This document shows, in pieces, positions 22,687 to 33,785 of a DNA stretch of 64,000 nt. Positions within the stretch are counted from its first letter, which is position 1. Each line of letters starts with the position of its first letter. Below the pieces are notes generated by a model. That model was not told the origin of the DNA and did not search any database. It saw nothing but the letters and a program-made list of their open reading frames with translations. The position numbers and the translations under genes were made by a program. This stretch comes from Laccaria trichodermophora (taxonomy: Eukaryota; Basidiomycota; Agaricomycetes; Agaricales; Hydnangiaceae), in the NCBI GenBank assembly GCA_018417955.1, contig JACTVC010000034.1, positions 310,001 through 374,000 of the forward strand. Direction: 5' to 3'.

Positions 22687-23883
22687 GTGAATGTCCCCCG
22701 TATTTCTCCTATCGATTACAACATGCATCGAATCAAAATTAAGCCCAACGAGCGGAGAGGCCCCGTTCGAGTGGAATGCACACTACACAACACATCGCGG
22801 GGGCAAGTGCAGAGGTTTAAGTACCTACCAAGTCCCAAAAAGACATCCTCTCTCGATTCCCACCTTGAAGACGTTGAACTGACCATTCCCACTGTGCAGT
22901 CCTACTCTGAACCTCCCAATCAGGATGACGAACTTCTTCCCTTACATAAAAGGACGAAAGGCAAGGTTAGACAAAAATGTTTTGATGTTACTTGCCGCTC
23001 AATGAGCGAATAGACACAGAATGATTATCTTCTGGAATGGAAAGGTATCCGAGACAGTCATCTACATGTTATGCTGCAAGCAGAAGCCCCTCCCAACGAC
23101 ATGGTCTGCATGGAATGTGGTCGAAAGGACGGTATCTTTCGGTGTCTTGACTGCTCCGCAACTCCCTTGTTCTGCAGGACTTGTTGCCGGGTGTCTCATA
23201 GACGGCTTCATATGCATCGCATTCAATGCTGGAATGGCAAATATTTTAGAACAAGTGCCCTCTGGGAGACTGGTCTGGTGTTCAACTTGGGACATGGAGG
23301 GAATCCTTGTCCCGGGTTGGCTGTTATAGAGGAAGACGAGAATAAAAGGCAGGACGTTGAATGGGATGAACGTTCGAGGAGCCCGCCGCTGGGTGAACCG
23401 GAAACATCATCGCCCGGCGGGGCCAGACCTTCAGTATATCCGTCGGCATGGGATGCATCCCCGCCGGACCTGGATGTCCGCATTCAAGCAGCGGCGGAGA
23501 ATATTTTTGATGACAGTGAAGACGTGGGGAACGAAGAAATGGAGCAAGACGACGGTTACGATTCCGATCCCGCTGATGCCTTCGTCGACCCAGACGAGCC
23601 TGATGACGATGTGACAAACGACCATGACAACGACCGAGATGACGGCTTTACTGGCAAATATTATGAAAGATTTAAAGGCATCGCCATGCCTCCTCACCCA
23701 GACGCTGAAGATTCCCTGGGAAATCCTTTTGTAATGTTTGTTGAAATGAACGGTGTGCATCACCTGCCCATCCACTATTGCATTTGCGGCTCTGCAAGGC
23801 CACATGATGAACAGTTACTTACAGCGAAGCTCTTTCCGAGCACCTTCACCATGATCAAGACTGTGTTTACATTTAACGTGTTG
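22687..23883 (+). pseudogene. KDZ1 transposase, 5' part with CxC2 cluster (split by KDZ2)
   Basis: ATG at 22687 (MNVPRISPIDYN), one intron at about 22964-23011, then an exon with the CxC2-type cysteine cluster of KDZ transposases: CMECGRKDGIFRCLDC, CRTCCRVSHRRLHMH, followed by FNLGHGGNPCP, an acidic stretch and HHLPIHYCICG, FPSTFTMIKTVFTFNVL. The frame leaves the family pattern exactly at the KDZ2 junction and continues at 37502 with the DDFRMTNLSCKSSCYQYY block, as expected for an uninterrupted transposase. Cut-and-paste transposase by family; inactive here because split. Confidence 0.85.
23877..23883. repeat. Left target-site duplication of KDZ2 (CGTGTTG)
   Basis: CGTGTTG here and at 37502-37508. 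Removing one copy plus 23884-37501 restores the transposase reading FNVLDDFRM. Same length as the KDZ1 duplication, and both begin CGTG. Confidence 0.88.
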
Positions 23884-23909
23884 CACCCCTAGCTGTAGTC
23901 ATTGCCCTA
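23884..23909 (+). repeat. KDZ2 left terminal inverted repeat
   Basis: About 26 bp; matches the inverted sequence at 37476-37501 at roughly 21 positions. Shared blocks: CA at the tip, TAG, TGTAGTC, GCCCTA. Confidence 0.85.
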
Positions 23910-24332
23910 ATCACCCACATCATTGTATCTAATCCCATGCCATAATCCCTGCATTCCAGCTAGGGGTCTGCAGCATGCATTGGCACCCTGGGTTTGGGCT
24001 AGGATTTGTTGGGGTGGGCTTTTGGTAAACATATATAAATAGTCTCTTATTTCCCTTCAAATATATAAAAGTAGGCAAAACACAAAATTTCTCTGTTCAG
24101 CAAAACACAAAACATCGGAAAACAAATCTACAGATATAATTGAATGCATCAAGTCATATTCCCCCACTTCTTTCCACCAAGAACAGCTGGATGCGACATG
24201 CCATGTTCGGATGACGAGATCTGGCAAAGACCAGATCAGCTAGAAGTGACTGGTAAATAGATATAAATAAGTGAAAAAGAATACTTTCTTGCCCGAAAAG
24301 CCCGATCGTGCACAAAGTCGCATTCCGAGATC
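23910..24332. other. KDZ2 left subterminal region
   Basis: No gene. AT-rich, with two ATATATAAA(T/A)AGT-like stretches (24031 and 24061) and repeated AAAACACAAAA. Probably holds the 3' end signals of the transposase and transposase-binding sequence. Confidence 0.4.
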
Positions 24333-27300
24333 TCAATCCTCCTCCTCCACCAACATCTCAAGACTAGGGTCCAGGGCCGTGAGAGGGGCCTCCCCGCTGT
24401 CCTCGTCATTCACCACAGGAACCAGTGGCTTGTCCCACATCCTCGTAAAATGGGCGAGCAAATCTCTCCGCACCTGCGCCTGGCGCGTAGCGTAACCCTT
24501 GATACCTTCTGTTACAGCAGCGTCGACTGTCCAAGACTCCGTACGACCCTCCCACTGTCTAGCCTCCCAGTCTAGGGTTTTTCGGACTCTCCTCATCTCC
24601 TCTTTCAACAGCTGCACCTCTTCGGACCAGCGAAGATACCGTGCTCGTGCCTTTGCCCACTCTATCCTCACAGCTGTAACAAAAGAATATCAGCCTCGAG
24701 GAACATACAAAACAGTGTCCACTTACCTTCATGCAGCACTGCATCTGATTCATCCCCCGTTACCGGCGCACGCATCCAAATCCACGACACAGAGCGGTAA
24801 CCTTCGCCCAAATTTCGCTCAATTATCTTTCTCTTCTTTTTGCTGACTTGCCGGCCGTCGGGCCCAATTACGTCGTTGGGATCTTCGATGCTGATCTCGG
24901 TCCCATCTGGGGTGGTCAAGTCCTTGTGCGACAGTTCCCTCAGCTCGTTCTCCCAGGTCCCTGGCCCTATTAGCTTGAACAATGCCGCTCGCGCTTCACG
25001 ATACTTGACAGCGAGGGCCATGCACTTCGTTTCAACTCGCGTGATGGTTTCTGAGGCTCTGGTGTTAGGGTTTTGGCCACGAATGTTGCGGTTGCGGAAA
25101 CCGATGAAGGATAGGCGGCCGCGTTGCAGGCTTCGAATCTTCTCTAGTGTGTCGTGGCACTGGGCTTGGCGTAGTTTCATTTCGATGTCCACGAGGTTTC
25201 CACGGCAGTTGTGGAGTCTGTGATCGTTGGGCAGAGCAGAAGGCAGCCAGAGTAATTGAAACTCGACTTCGTCTCGAGAGCATTCTTCAACTTGCAGGGC
25301 TTTCTGTGCTTCGTCATGCTGGGCCATCATTAATGATGCCGCGGGCATGTACACTGCCTGCAGGTTGCGGAATTGTTTCAGCTGTCGGTGTAGGAGTAGC
25401 CGCCGCCGGTGGATGTCGTTGCCCTGGCTCAACGTGAGTTCTTCTTCAGCCCGAGCATCCCATGCAATCCGACGTCTACGTACAATAAATGAGTTAGCGA
25501 GGTCCTGGCTATACATCAAATCCACGTACTGAGTGTCTTCGACTAAAAGGCCCATCGTGATGAACGATGTGGGACCTGTGTCGTGGATTTGCGGGATGCC
25601 CGCCTTCAATGACTCCTTCTCCTCCAATAGCAACTGCCGCTTCACGTCGTCTTGAGAAGCATCTACCAACCAATCAACAACTTAGCACGTGGGGAAGCAA
25701 TGAACGAACTTACTAGCAACGACCGACAGGTAGGGGTTTGGCTTTGATGCGTCCTTTTCCCACTCCTTCACCATTTTCGTCCATTTCGGCACGAATTCCT
25801 GATCTCGCAGGGACGCAGAGAAATCTTCAAAAATTTTCTGTTGCCGTTTCTGCTCGGGTATCGCCAAGAGTAACCGCGTGTGCAAACTTATACCTATCGA
25901 GAGAGTTCGTCAAGCTGTAAAACAAACTGAGAACGTGACGGAACGTACCCAAACGAACTTTCTTCCGCCAGTTGTGATGTCCGAAGTGGTCGTCGAGGGT
26001 GTCATGTCGCGAGCCCGGTCCCATCTCTTTAGTACTATTTGCTACCAGGTTCATTTCTGCCCAGCTCCGCTCAATGCCTTCCCCATCTGTTCGACCAACC
26101 CCTGATTTCAAATTCAAAGAATGTGGTGCCTGACAAGGCACCTTATGCATCGGGCAATGGCACTTAGGGATGCCCCAGTCCATGGAAACATTGTCGGGGA
26201 TCTGGATGTCCTTAGGCAACTCGGCCATTCGGTTACGGAACTTGAGCTTGAATTGACAGGCAATGTCGTAGGAGACGAAGACGGCGAGCAATGTGATTGG
26301 TGCAAGTGCACCTAGCAGGATGTAGTCCATATTGCAAAACCTGAAGGAAACGATGAGCATCGCATGACATGCAGGGTTGGCCTGAGAACCTACCTTTCAC
26401 CTTTCTGGAGGTCGCCAACCCCATTCGCTCGAACAAATTCATGTCGAGCACAGATGCACATACCCACACCGGTTGAGCGCATTCCTCCTGAGAACTTCGT
26501 TTCTGCGTGAGCTAGGGTCTTGAAGCCGCTGCAAGTGCTTATCTGTACAGCCATGTCAGACCTCCTGGCAGTCAGATAGTATCGAGGTGACTTACATCTT
26601 TTTGGGACGCGTACTTCAAGATGTGCTTCCGATATGGTTCATCATCAGGGAAGTATGCGAGGCCTGTATGTAAACCCGGATCCCTTGCAATACTTGATCG
26701 CATCAAGTTTTTCAGGCGGAAGTTGGCGTCCAACGCCACAATCAGGAGGTAAAGAAACCTATTTCTCATTGAGAAGTACGTACAGGACAGACACGGAGAT
26801 ACTGACTTTAATTCCAGCGGGGCCTCCTTCCAATCCTCAGGTATATTGACATCTGGAATCGGACACGCAGGGCACGCAACCGCCAGGTGACCGGATTGCG
26901 TTGTGATGAGGCCGTTAGCCAAGTTCCCCCGACCCGCGCGCTTCATGAGTTTCAGATGACGCCACATTCTGATCATCCTCATCAATGCCCTATACCGCGT
27001 CTAGGTGAAGATCGTTAGGAATCGAAATCACGAGGTTAGTCTGGGGGAACATCCACCTTGGGAACATTGATATCAAGATTGTCGGTTAAGTGTTCGAGCG
27101 ACTTGTAGAATTCATGCGCCGAGAGTTTCCCTGTCAGAGTAACGATGTGGAAGAGGTTGAGAAGTTGGAATGTCGCGCAGGTTTGGGGCTGATAGACGGT
27201 TGCGGGAAACCATTCGCACCGCAAGAGCTGTTGACGATGCGGGATTCGCTCATTGCAACCACAGAAGTCCACAGCGACATAATGAAGGCCGTTTGTGTGC

Positions 27301-28077
27301 AAGACTATGAAGTCTTGATGCCCAGGAACCGGTAAGACACACGATGAGTTGACGTGGCCCAGCTGCACGCGCAAACCCATAGCTTTTAGTGAAATTTTTT
27401 GAAAATACACGTTGTCCCACTTCTACTCAAATAAATCAGTCAAAGCCACTCTAACGATGAAAGGACAACTCGACATACCCGTATGATATGAAGCGGAAGG
27501 TCCTTGTGCCTTGCTAAGCAACATCCTGAGCATTCCAGTCTCCCACCCAAGCATTCGTCGCATCGGAACACGCCACACGGCCCTTTGCACGACATACAGG
27601 TTCCCTGCCTCGAGTCGCCACGGCCCTCTAACCTCAACATCTCCAATAAGAACTCCTCCCGGAAGCCGGGGTCTTCTTTGGTCCTCCCAGACCACTCTTG
27701 AAGAGGTGCATCCTGCACAATTGAGGGAATGGAGTTGAAATGACGACAATAACACTTACCGAGGTTGGATATCGCTTAGAAGCCACCTTGGCGGCCACGT
27801 CTGATGCTTGTGCTGATGTAGACCCTGCGATGTGGGCGTGCTGAAAACTATCATCCGACTCTTGCAGGTCGTACTGAGGACTTGGATTCCAGTGGTAACA
27901 AGGAGCTGGCTGGGCAAAACGGCAAGACTTCTGAGGGGATCGTGGGGTTTGCTGAATACGGCGGTGGTTGGCTGAAAGAGTAACGGTGCGTGCTTGTGGA
28001 ATGGCGATGTCGCCTTCGCCTAAATCTGTGTCGCGGATGACCACATAATTCTTTCCGTTTCGGCGTCGTCCCCGCAT
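24333..28077 (-). CDS. KDZ2 transposase (CxC2-KDZ), apparently intact
   Basis: From ATG 28077 (MRGRRRNGKNYVVIRD) to the stop at 24333, with introns at each frame change that join in phase. Order: N-terminal segment; CxC2 cluster CMSCKGPCGVFRCDEC, CSGCCLARHKDLPLH; GCNERIPHRQQLLRCEWFPAT; ACPACPIPDVNIPEDW; then the catalytic core with VSYDIACQF (first acidic residue, near 26255), PKCHCPMHKVPCQ, and TDGEGIERSWAEMN (second acidic position). The C-terminal third is a helical domain of about 400 residues ending SLEMLVEEED. No stop or frame break is evident in the inferred exons, so the protein may be active. Catalyses excision and insertion of KDZ2, by family. It runs opposite to the KDZ1 transposase. 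Confidence 0.85.
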
Positions 28078-28233
28078 GTCGTTATGGTATTACGGAAGCA
28101 AGGTCGACTTGCATAAGCAAATAATATTTAATTCCCACAACCGTTTCAACAAGTCAAGGGCGAGCACTTCGCCCTTGACTTAGTGAATATGTAAGTAAGG
28201 CTACAAATATACATGACTGTAAAATACTAGGCA

Positions 28234-28980
28234 CTAGAAATCATCATCCATGGCCTCTCTCCTGCCCTCCAACCTCCCCTCCTCACGAGCCCTTGACAAC
28301 GCGACGATATGCTCAAGCTTAATGAACGTCACATCTTTGTCTGGGTTCCAAACGGTCGGAAGTTCGTCCAGGATTTCTTGAATGGCGGCGTTCAGTTCCT
28401 TCTCCCACTGCGTAGTCGCTCCCTCTTCCAAGTCCGGTTGGGAGGCACGCGAAGGGAAGAGGAAAGTGGACCATCCCAATTTCGTCCTAAGCAGCTGGGC
28501 GGAATTCAGCATCAAGGGCGTGATTAACGAAAGAAACACGAACCTTTTCGCGTGCCTTGATGATGTGTGCTTCGTAATTAGGGTCGTCTTTGAATGCTTC
28601 TTCAACCTTGATTTCCGGCTCTACCTCAGGAAAGCGAAGAAACCAAACGAGGTACGCTTTCTTAAGATATTCCTCCGCTTCTCCCTCGCTGACGGCAGAG
28701 GCAAAGCTGGGCCGTAAAAGGCGCAAGACGCGATCTTGCTTGGCTTTCAAGGCACGCTTGACGTTGCTAGCGGATGGAGCCCTTGGCGTTGGCTCGATAA
28801 TCTGGGGAGATCGATCGCGATGTCAGGGTCTAGCGCACATGGAGTAAAGTATCTCCGAGATCTCACCAGCTTTTTCCTTTCCATCTCCATTTTCCGGCGG
28901 CGTTCACCTAGCGTCAAGAAACAATCTGGGTGTATAGCAGCAGCAGGAGCGGGTTTTTTCTTGAGAGAGACCTTCGGCAT
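28234..28980 (-). CDS. Small KDZ2 cargo protein 1 (unknown)
   Basis: ATG 28980 (MPKVSLKKKPAPAAAIHPDCF) to stop at 28234. Three exons; introns of about 66 bp (28868-28803) and 49 bp (28544-28496) splice in phase, giving about 205 residues. The middle is Glu-rich and helical (KAYLVWFLRFPEVEPEIKV), the end is charged (EEGRLEGRREAMDDDF). No family recognised. It sits head-to-tail behind the transposase start with about 160 bp between, so co-mobilised cargo. Confidence 0.6.
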
Positions 28981-29114
28981 TGAGGTAAGTGTGAAGAGTG
29001 AGAGGGCGTAGTACCCGCCAAACCTTAATTTTGTGGCTGCAACTGTATAGTAAACAATCACGCGTATTCGGGGGTGGGTCAAAAGGTGTACATTAACGTA
29101 GTTGAGGCAATAGA

Positions 29115-29785
29115 TCAATAATCTGTAAGATGTCCAGCACGGTATTCAGACTGATAGGTAAAAACACCTCTATGATACCCATCTTCAAATTGTGATGGGA
29201 TTTGAACTACGGCAGATGCGTGAACGTCCTCCAAAAGAGTTAAAAGGTTCCGGTAGTCGTTGGCTGTCACGTTAGCCGTCCTATACTCCTCGCTGCAACC
29301 ATAATCTTGAAGGATCTCCGCCAGGGCGTCACGGATCTGAGAAAGAGATTGTTCCCACATGTGTTCCGCCTCCGTCAATAAGCCGATCGCACCATCTGGG
29401 GCCCTTATGCATGCCTTGACGATCTTATCAACATATCCAAAGGGTGAGCCATTGGTAACATTGATAAGATGCATCCGGCGTTCCTCGACGAAAGCTTTCG
29501 GCTCCAAGCTGCAGAAGAGAACCTTGTGTAACCCTCGTCGACTAATAAGCAGAAGACGCACGTTATTTCATTATGGAACTCGCCTGGGCCAGGTCCATTC
29601 TCGGGTTCAGACGGATTCAGAACATCCTGATTTATGGAAACAGTCTTCCGCCAGCTCCATTTTCGTAAGCTTTGATCCAATTTGTAAGCAGTGACCCCAG
29701 AAACTCCGTGCACCAACATCGATATGTCAAAATTTTGGACCCTGAGTATGATTTTCCACAACGCAATACCTAGCTTCAAGGGCAT
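29115..29785 (-). CDS. Small KDZ2 cargo protein 2 (unknown)
   Basis: From about 29785 (MPLKLGIALWKIILRV) to stop 29115. A 53 bp intron (29561-29509 region) joins EFHNEIT to LEPKAFVEERRMHLINVTNG in phase; total about 205 residues, with a helical middle (HMWEQSLSQIRDALAEILQDYG). The 5' exon has a degraded, inverted relative at about 31735-31870. No family recognised. Confidence 0.55.
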
Positions 29786-30485
29786 TTTCTGATCTCTATG
29801 TGTTGTATGTAGATCATATTAAATTACATAGACCATTATTAGGGTAGAGGTATCAATAATTAGGAGTTAAGTATATCGCGGATGCCACATTCAACTTCAA
29901 CATTGACACTGGAAGATGCGTCGCTCGCTATCCCAAACCAATGTACTGCCGTCGCGCTGGTGCGCACCACCACAAAACTGGTGTCACGAATTTTGCACGG
30001 ATGTGCATGATAACGGTTGCAAAACGTTAAAAACACGCAGTCGAACTGTTGAAGCAACGGGCTAATAAGTACTCGATGTGTGATGTTTTCCATTCAAGTT
30101 CTCTATAGATTTGTTCTCGTCCTCAAAAGAAACTATTGTTGAGCCTGTTGTGTTTCATGCTTACAACCACGGCAGTGACGAACAGCATCATCACGACCAC
30201 CACCACTGTTGGAATGGTACAACCCGGCATTTGCCAGTACATTCTCGCACTTAATTAATTAGTAAAATCGGACTATTAACTTAGTAATCCCGAGTATGTA
30301 GATAACACTAGAACATGGTAGATACATAGTAATTAGGTATATAAGGACTGTAACAACTCGTACATAGTAGAACTTCATCCTCTATTTCCAACAACCACCA
30401 CGCTGGAGATCTAAAACGGACGGAAGCCCGCCTCCAGACTCTCCTTCGCCTATGTACAACCCACCACGTCATCCCATGTCCATCT
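29786..30485. other. Spacer in KDZ2; only a short orphan frame
   Basis: A 77-codon frame (30093-29860, minus, MENITHRVLISPLLQQF) has no recognisable motif and no clear exon partners. The rest is AT-rich, with a short ACCACCAC run near 30200. No gene is claimed. Confidence 0.35.
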
Positions 30486-30489
30486 TTTC

Positions 30490-31085
30490 CTTCCCCACGC
30501 CTACGGCGTACTTATTGTGCCCTGCCGAATGCAACTGAAAACCTGGAGCCGTTTGCTTATGGGTCTGAACAGTTCAAGTGCATTGTGAAGAAGCCCAATG
30601 TGATACATCGAGATTAATGGCGAGATGCAGTCCAATGCGGCTGACGTGACTGTACCCTATCACAGCACCGCAACATCTGTATGTTTCTCGGGCCGGTGGA
30701 GAATGTGGGTATGGTGCTGGGGTTTGTTGACGGTCGGACGCTTTACCAGCGCAAAAGGTCGATTACCGCAACCAGCTGGCCGCAGTGCTTGACGGGCTTA
30801 CGCACCTGAAAAATTCATATCAGCTGAGTCATGGAGAGGTGTCTTTGCTTGCTAATATGCAGGTGACGACGCCGACATATGATCACGCTGCTTGATTTTG
30901 GATGGTCTGTGTCGGCGGAGACGATCAAGTCGCCGGATGATGAGTGTCGATGAGCCTGTGAAACTGTTTCCGTACCTTGGTAAACGTGAAAATGCACCCC
31001 ATTCGACACAGAGGAACCCCCTTGTTCAGCAAATAAAATTTGGGACGAGGCTGTTTAATGCACCTGAGATTTTGAGGGGGTAATG
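30490..31085 (+). pseudogene. Protein-kinase-like relic in KDZ2
   Basis: Broken pieces of a kinase domain in the correct order but in different frames: QHRNICMFLGPVENVGMVLGF (strands around the hinge, followed by VDGRTLY), a Gln/Leu-rich helix, a catalytic-loop remnant around HGE..LLANMQV (about 30830-30865), then LLDFGWSVSAETI carrying the DFG motif (about 30888-30925) and ...KLFPYLGKRENAPHSTQ. Several frameshifts and stops make it non-functional. Likely captured host cargo. Exact kinase family cannot be named. Confidence 0.6.
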
Positions 31086-31734
31086 CCAGGACCATAGGGC
31101 GAAGGAATATTTGTGAAAACAGAGGGGCTTGTGAAGGGGCATGTAAATTCTGAAGAACATCGTTAATGACCTGCTAGATTTATAATAATGATACCCGCCA
31201 TGTACTTGTTATGTGGGGCGGCATTTGGCTAAGGTGTTATCGGCATTCAACATCGTCGGAGGTGCGTGCGTCTGAACAAGACAAATAGTTCGACGTGTTG
31301 CCTGTTACTAATGTTAGAGACAACCTTTGGGTTGTGTTTGGAGTTAAGAGATGGAGCCTTGCGATGGTGAGGATGATAGCCAAACACATACAGACGATCT
31401 GGCGGCAAATTCAAGGCAAATCCGCTTCCTACACGCATGGGCGGTATCATCATTATGCCTTCTTCATTCCTGTTATTCCACGTACATTTAGAAACCTAAA
31501 TACAAGTGTATAAGACAACCATCACAATGTGAGCATAAAAACGTACAGAGCAGGATAACTTGAATAATCCGCAAACAATTTGATCCAACGTTGAACGGCA
31601 ACAATGTAGCGTTGACCGGAGTCTGCATTGTACGAGTTTTTTTATTAGCAACGTGGGTGGTACATACTTAGGTGAAAGAGCTAACCATGCACTCCACATC
31701 TTCAAGTTGCCGTCTGAGTCTCTGGAGCAATGAC
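31086..31734. other. Spacer in KDZ2, no gene seen
   Basis: No supported open frame. Contains scattered AT-rich sequence and no clear repeats. Confidence 0.35.
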
Positions 31735-31870
31735 ATATGGCGTGCAAGGGTCCAAATTTGGATGTATTGATTTGAGAGCTTAGGGTTTCTGGGGTCACTG
31801 CTTACAAATTGACCATCAGCTTACAAAAACGAAGCTGGCGGAAGACTGTTTCCATACTGATTTGTTTTGA
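31735..31870 (+). pseudogene. Inverted fragment of cargo gene 2
   Basis: About 130 bp match in inverted orientation to 29634-29760 (shared GGGTCACTGCTTACAAATTG and GGCGGAAGACTGTTTCCATA). Contains frame breaks. Evidence of an internal duplication in KDZ2. Confidence 0.6.
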
Positions 31871-32727
31871 CTTTTTTACAGTACTGGCGGCGCCGCGTTT
31901 TGCAGAGGGCGCTGCGATTACTATCAAATAGAAAAAAGAGTTTCATGTCATATTCAGCGTCATCACGGCAAGGAGACAACGTACTTATGGTAAAATATTC
32001 TGGAGGAGCGCCGATGCGCCTCTCGCCTTTCCTCGGGAGTGTTGTACAGACGAGGACGCCCCATAGGTGACGTTGGAACGACGATGATTGAGTTCAAGGC
32101 AAGGCAAGGCAAGACCAAACATGGATACATTTAACTTCCGTCTGATATTTTCCTTTCCTCATGGGCAGCTCATAACCTAAGAAGGAGATAAATATACCAA
32201 AGGGAAGCCCTGAAAATTCTGACTCTCTTGAGGTAAAAATCATGTTGAGATGTCGCGGTGTGCTGTTGGGAAAGTAAGCACGCACTTTAATAACTATCAA
32301 AATGAGAGCTCAGAGCGAGCAACCAATCGTCGTTCTTCTGATTTTTACTCTGCGAGACTCCCTGTCCCTCAAATTATAGCCAAATAGTAAGGAACATACC
32401 TCTAGAGATCCCATGCAAAGTATTAGCCCATACGCCTCTGTTTTGAGACCTCTATAGCAACCTCAAGTTATGTTTTCGCACATGCGAAAATATTGGAAAT
32501 AGGCTATTTATGGAAAATGCCAAGGAAACATTGTACGACTGGTATACTAACTTTGTCTCTCATCATAGGACCATACGCAAACTGTAAGAGCTGAACACAA
32601 TATATATTTTTGCAAGATTTACGAGATATCAACGGGATCACGACTACAAAACCACAAAGACCGCACAACTACACACTGGCTACGAACGCGCATGATGACA
32701 GGAATACAAGAGTACGGTACGAAGATA
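31871..32727. other. Spacer in KDZ2, no gene seen
   Basis: One 67-codon frame at 31867-32070 without motifs; repeated AAGGCAAGGCAAGAC near 32100. Nothing else supported. Confidence 0.35.
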
Positions 32728-33545
32728 TCAGACACGGCGGGCAGAACCTGCAACAATGGAACTCTCCATCCTCACTCGCCCCTCCTCTGCAGAAGAAACA
32801 CGGAAGGAGACCGAAGCCGAGACACGAGTGACAAGGGGAGATGTATTTTCCCTGATGAATCAAAGTCAACGACACAGAAGGAATCAACGAAAAAAAACGA
32901 ACCAGCCAACAAAAACACCAATATCGCGGCCGCGAGTGACAAGATAGAACGGACCGGAAGCGCCGTGAGCAGGGTATTGGTAGGTGACCCCGTTGAAAAC
33001 CCTAGTGGTAGATGCGGCAGCAGGTGCTGCGGTGAGGGCTGGTGCCACAGGTGCTGCAACGACAGCTGCGCCCGTAGGAGTGAGAGGAGCGGTGGTAACA
33101 GTGGATGCCGCGTCAGGTGCTGCGTCATGATCTCCGTTGGACGACGCAAGGGGAGATACAACGGTAGGGTCAGCCGCAATGGCAGGTGGGGCGGCGGTAG
33201 TTGGTGAACAACTCGCGGCATTCGTGTCTTTGCCGCTGCTACCTTCACTGGAGACGTTTTGAGGCACATCATCGGCGTTGATCAGATCGAACGTCTCGTC
33301 CGGGGTTTGTTGAGTAGGCTCGTTGACACTGGTGGTGGCGATATTGGTAAGAGCAGTAAAGAGCTGTTGTAGCTGCGAGTTATTGAGCTGGAGGCGAGAG
33401 AGAAGTTCTGCGATTTCTAATAGCAACATTAGTAAGAAAGGGGGTGGGGTGATTGAAACACGAGGTACTTACCGGTGCAGCTGTTAGGAGACGAGGAGCC
33501 ATCGGTGGGGGCGGGCGGCGCATCATTTCCTGACAATTGGGCCAT
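32728..33545 (-). CDS. KDZ2 cargo protein with RNase H1 N-terminal/viroplasmin-type domain
   Basis: ATG 33545 (MAQLSGNDAPPAPTDGSSS), intron of about 57 bp, a leucine-rich coiled coil (EIAELLSRLQLNNSQLQQLF), an Ala/Thr/Pro-rich linker, then YQYPAHGASGPFYLVTRGRDIGVF-V-GW, the start of the small domain found at the N-terminus of eukaryotic RNase H1 and in caulimovirus viroplasmin. A 50 bp intron (GTTCG...CATCAG) after GW joins in phase to ENTSPLVTRVSASVSF and EGRVRMESSIVAGSARRV before the stop at 32728. The domain binds RNA/DNA hybrids or double-stranded RNA in RNase H1; here it is at the C-terminus and no RNase H fold follows. Confidence 0.65.
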
Positions 33546-33785
33546 AACGGACAGGGCAAAAAATGGGGGGAAGGCGGCGTAAAAGGGTGATTGCGTTGGT
33601 TGATAGAGTTGGAAGGATTGCGATATTTGGATGACGGATGGAGCTTTATACGAGGTAAAACGCGCTTCTGGACTTTGTTCCCACAGTGAAAAAAGGCCTC
33701 AAGGCGGGAGAATCAAAGATAAGGTAGAAAAACGTACGTAGATTGCCTCCCCATCTTTCCACCCGCTCTGAGCCAAAAGTTTACT
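33546..33785. promoter_or_regulatory. Divergent promoter region, KDZ2
   Basis: 240 bp between the starts of the minus gene at 33545 and the plus gene at 33786. No TATA consensus stands out. Likely shared by both genes. Confidence 0.35.
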
